DNA from: Monoraphidium neglectum | Taxonomy: Eukaryota > Chlorophyta > Chlorophyceae > Sphaeropleales > Selenastraceae | Direction of reading: 5' to 3' | Assembly: GCF_000611645.1 (NCBI RefSeq) | Contig: NW_014011858.1 | Span: forward strand, 1,169 to 12,574 | DNA: 11,406 bases | Part shown: piece after piece, positions 8,962 through 11,406 of the stretch | Layout: every line of letters begins with the position of its first letter | Position numbering within the stretch: the stretch's first letter is position 1 | Made by a program: the position numbers and the translations under genes | The notes under the pieces: generated by a model | The model's database searches: none | The model's input: only the letters and a program-made list of their open reading frames with translations | What the model was told of the DNA's origin: nothing

Positions 8962-10200
8962 ATGGGTTCAGCAATTTCTAGAGCGCCGCCACCCGCAGGC
9001 GGCATCCCGCTGGCACCAGGCGGGCTGCAGCGCAGCGGCCGCGGGGCTGGAAAGAGTGTGCTCGGAGAGGTGGGGACCGACTCCGACTGCTGTAGAGGCT
9101 GACATATCACGTGACTGCCCCCGGGCGTGCGCCAACCAGCCCAGCTCTGGCCACGCCTGCGACTGCCGCATGCGATGGCGCCTGGCGTGCCGCCGCCGTG
9201 GCTGGCAGGCGGCGCATGGGAAAGCCGAATTGAAACACACGCTTGTCGGCCGTCTCCGCCTCAATCCAGACGTTCCCGTGCCGCTCCCCTGCCTGCCGTC
9301 CCCTGTTCAGCTGGCTGCGACGGCCGTCATGCTTGGGGGCCTCATGTTTGCCCTCAAGATCACTCTGTCCTACATGGACCCCGTGAGCCGCTTTGTGTAG
9401 GGAGGAGTGGGGCGAACGCGAGCAGAGCACAGCAGGGGCGGCAACAGGGGCGGTAGCAGATGCTGAGCCTGCGCGGCTGGGCGCCGCCGCGCCAGCCAAG
9501 CTGTGGGTGCTGCCCAATGCTACCCAGTCCCGGGGCTGGCTCTCCTAGGTCATGTTGAAAGATCGCATTTGAAGCCCCTGCCCTGCCTCGCCACGCCCCT
9601 CAAAACTTCTTCGCAGTACCGGGAGCAGCGCAAGGAGGTGGGCGTGTCCATGCGCTGTGCCGCCGCAGGGCTGTGCTGCTGCGAGGTTTGCGGTTTGGCC
9701 GGCAGCTGACGCCTGGTGGTGCCAGGGCGCCCTCCCGCAGCCGCCCTCCCACAACGCCCCTCCGCCTTCCCTCGCCCCCGCAGGCCAAGCGGCAGGCGCT
9801 GCTGCTGAAGCAGCGGCTGGGGCGCAGCCTGGTGCTAAATGAGTATGAGCAGGTGCGCTGCCGGGCAGCTGCCGCCACAGCATGTCGGTCAGCAGCACGC
9901 GAGCCCCTCGGGATCGCAAACAACAAGAGTTCCTAGCGCCAGTGCTGCCGCGCCGGCTCCCGCGCCGCCGCGCCCGCCTCCCAAAAAGAGGCGACCTTGT
10001 GCTTGCCGCTCGCCCTCGCGCGCAGCTGCTGGCGGCGAGCGTCCTCAACCCACACCAGATCGACGTCTCCCTGGACGACGTGGGCGGCCTGGACGGCGTC
10101 AAGAGGGACATGGTGCGCGCTTTGAATGCCGCCGCCGCGGCCGCCGCCTCCGCCGCCTCCGCCGCCGCCGCTGCTGCTGCTGCTACTGCTGCTGCTGCTG

Positions 10201-10243
<43 letters not shown>

Positions 10244-10945
10244 TGCTGCCTCGGCGCGTGCTAGCCGACGACCAAGCGTTAGCATCCGACAAGCCTGCTG
10301 AGCTGGCCAGAACAGAAGTTGTGCGAGCCGGCGAAACACCATACAATTAGGGCGCAGAGCCCAGAATGTTGAGCACCTCAACTGTGCACGTCCTCTGGCG
10401 CACCCCTGAACGCCGCCGCTGCGCCCCCGCACTCACCCCCCTTCCCTCGCGCCCACAGCGCCTGCGCGTGCTGCGCCCGCTGCGCGAGCACGACGCAGTC
10501 AGCGCGCTGCTGTGGCGGCCGGTGAAGGGTGTGCTGCTGTACGGGCCCCCCGGCACCGGCAAGACGATGCTGGCCAAGGCCATGGCGCGGGAGGTGGGTG
10601 GGTGGGTGGGTGTTGGGGGCAAGGGGATGCGGGGCGCCCACGGGCCCGCTTGCATGCGCGGCCGCAAGGGGCGGCTCGCGCGCCAGGAGCAACGGGGGAT
10701 GCGGCGCACGCGCGCGCGGCTGCGGGCCGGGCGGGCCAGGCGCTGTTTCACTAGGACCCCAGCGACGCCCTGCGCCTGCCGCTGCGCGACCCACCCCCTG
10801 CCCTTGACGCATCTCCCGTGCGGCCCGTTCCTTTCCCCCATACCCCCCAGGCGGACTGCTTCTTCCTGAACATCACGGCATCCGCTGTGCTGTCAAAGTG
10901 GTACGGGGACGCAAACAAGGTGCGGATTACTGAGTGTGGATGTGA

Positions 10946-10976
<31 letters not shown>

Positions 10977-11406
10977 CGTGCGTCTGGCGGGGGGTGGAGA
11001 GAGCGTCAGCACGGCCGCCGGCGGGCTGTTTGGGGGGGGGGGGCAGTCGCGGGGCGGCGAACTCAGAGCCCGGCGTCGCGCAGGTGCAGGCCAGCCCGAT
11101 CGGCAACCCAGCGGGCCGCGCCCTCGCGCCGCCGCCCCCGGCCCCGCTCAGCCCCGGCCGCTTGTTCGCGAGGCGCGGGCGGCTGGCGCTCCGCCTTTGA
11201 GCCTCCGCAGCCCCAGCGCCGCGAGCGCCTTCGACCCCTTGAACGCCGACAGCCCCCACGCCAGCCAGCATGAGCCGCCCCGCCCCCGCCCTCGACGCGG
11301 CCCCCGGCCCCGCAGTTCATCCGCGCCATCTTCACCCTCGCGTCCAAGCTGGAGCCCTGCATCATCTTCATAGGTGTGCACCCCCCCTTCCCGACCACCT
11401 TTTCCG
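8962..11406 (+). CDS. Msp1/ATAD1-type membrane-anchored AAA ATPase, first 8 exons (3' truncated by window)
   Basis: Model: join(8962..9069, 9311..9382, 9617..9637, 9784..9852, 10026..10112, 10459..10593, 10851..10919, 11316..11373), 206 aa so far; every junction keeps phase and exon 8 ends in phase 1. Msp1/ATAD1 is a hexameric ATPase anchored in the mitochondrial outer membrane and peroxisomes that extracts mislocalised tail-anchored proteins. Seen here: short Gly/Pro/Arg N-terminus (1-36); TM segment 37-56 ([20 protein letters not shown]); basic linker helix ([20 protein letters not shown]); [25 protein letters not shown], the N-terminal AAA entry; Walker A GPPGTGKT (148-155); pore-loop SKWYGDANK (179-187); and the Walker B start CIIFI, whose Asp codon is split by the last intron. 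The spacing KWYG to CIIFI matches human ATAD1 as I remember it. The second half (sensor, arginine finger, C-terminal helices) lies beyond the edge. Confidence 0.9.
9617..9637 (+). other. 21-nt microexon of the AAA ATPase gene
   Basis: Acceptor ttcgcag|tac and donor gag|gtgggc frame seven codons (YREQRKE), phase 0 on both sides. They supply the basic residues right after the TM segment and the DP pair, where ATAD1 has its basic linker. Without them the linker would be seven residues short but still in frame. Confidence 0.75.
10127..10249 (+). repeat. GCC tract passing into a CTG/GCT triplet repeat inside intron 5
   Basis: GCC-rich triplets at about 10127-10170 run into (CTG)n at 10171-10249 with two CTA interruptions and one CTC. 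The repeat sits in the intron 10113-10458 of the AAA gene, in the sense strand. Because it is a triplet repeat it keeps all frames open (poly-Ala, poly-Leu, poly-Cys and poly-Ser on the reverse), so the long frames here are artefacts of composition. Confidence 0.9.
10596..10610 (+). other. Perfect G-quadruplex motif at the donor of intron 6
   Basis: Four GGG runs separated by single T loops (ggg-t-ggg-t-ggg-t-ggg) begin three bases after the exon end at 10593. This is the classic pattern for a stable parallel quadruplex, here in the transcript strand and overlapping the 5' splice site of the Walker A exon. Confidence 0.85.
10949..10984 (+). repeat. TG dinucleotide microsatellite in intron 7
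   Basis: A TG run with small interruptions follows the donor at 10920. It is part of the 396-bp intron 7 (10920-11315) of the AAA gene. Confidence 0.85.
11032..11043 (+). repeat. Poly-G run in intron 7
   Basis: Twelve consecutive G bases within the same intron as the TG microsatellite. Sequencing or assembly length error is likely at such a run, but it is intronic, so it would not affect the protein. Confidence 0.8.

Noticed and set aside
9545..10432. Reverse frame of 295 codons with a long Ala tract
   Set aside because: It is antisense to exons 3-5 of the AAA gene and crosses the triplet repeat, which is open in every frame.

Overview
The window looks like nuclear DNA of a GC-rich green alga (Chlorophyta, perhaps a trebouxiophyte or chlorophycean). 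The reasons are: spliceosomal introns of about 100-400 bp with GTG-type donors (gtgggc, gtgcgc, gtgagc) and CAG acceptors, TGTAA poly(A)-type motifs after some stops, GC-rich coding sequence, and eukaryote-only gene families. No bacterial operon, CRISPR array, rRNA, convincing tRNA or transposon was seen. All gene models were spliced by hand from open frames, donor/acceptor sites, phase continuity and remembered family features; no database was searched.

Layout from left to right. (1) The 3' end of a forward gene with a Gly/Lys/Arg-rich tail (1-130). (2) A gene-free stretch holding two convergent 3' ends (131-813). (3) A seven-exon reverse gene for the TPR subunit EMC2 of the ER membrane protein complex (814-3076). 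(4) A gene-free stretch (3077-3965). (5) A four-exon reverse gene for a START-like/SRPBCC protein resembling plant DUF220 proteins (3966-5599); its last intron carries a 7-bp minisatellite. (6) A tentative three-exon reverse locus with a CxxC-x9-CxxC N-terminus (5790-6573), which may instead supply 5' exons of the START-like gene. (7) A six-exon forward gene for a 193-residue protein with four predicted membrane segments and no family I can name (6660-8188). (8) A gene-free stretch with an unexplained Cys-rich frame (8189-8961). (9) The first eight exons of a forward gene for an Msp1/ATAD1-type membrane-anchored AAA ATPase, running off the right edge just before the Walker B aspartate (8962-11406).

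EMC2 belongs to the machine that inserts tail-anchored and multi-pass proteins into the ER. Msp1/ATAD1 removes mislocalised tail-anchored proteins from outer mitochondrial and peroxisomal membranes. Finding both within 12 kb is suggestive but may be chance, since algal gene order is rarely functional. I did not find a clearly new biological system. The most noteworthy items are the unassigned four-TM protein, the ambiguous 5790-6573 locus, and the unusual introns of the AAA gene (a triplet-repeat intron open in frame with the coding exon, a perfect G-quadruplex motif at a donor site, and a 21-nt microexon).
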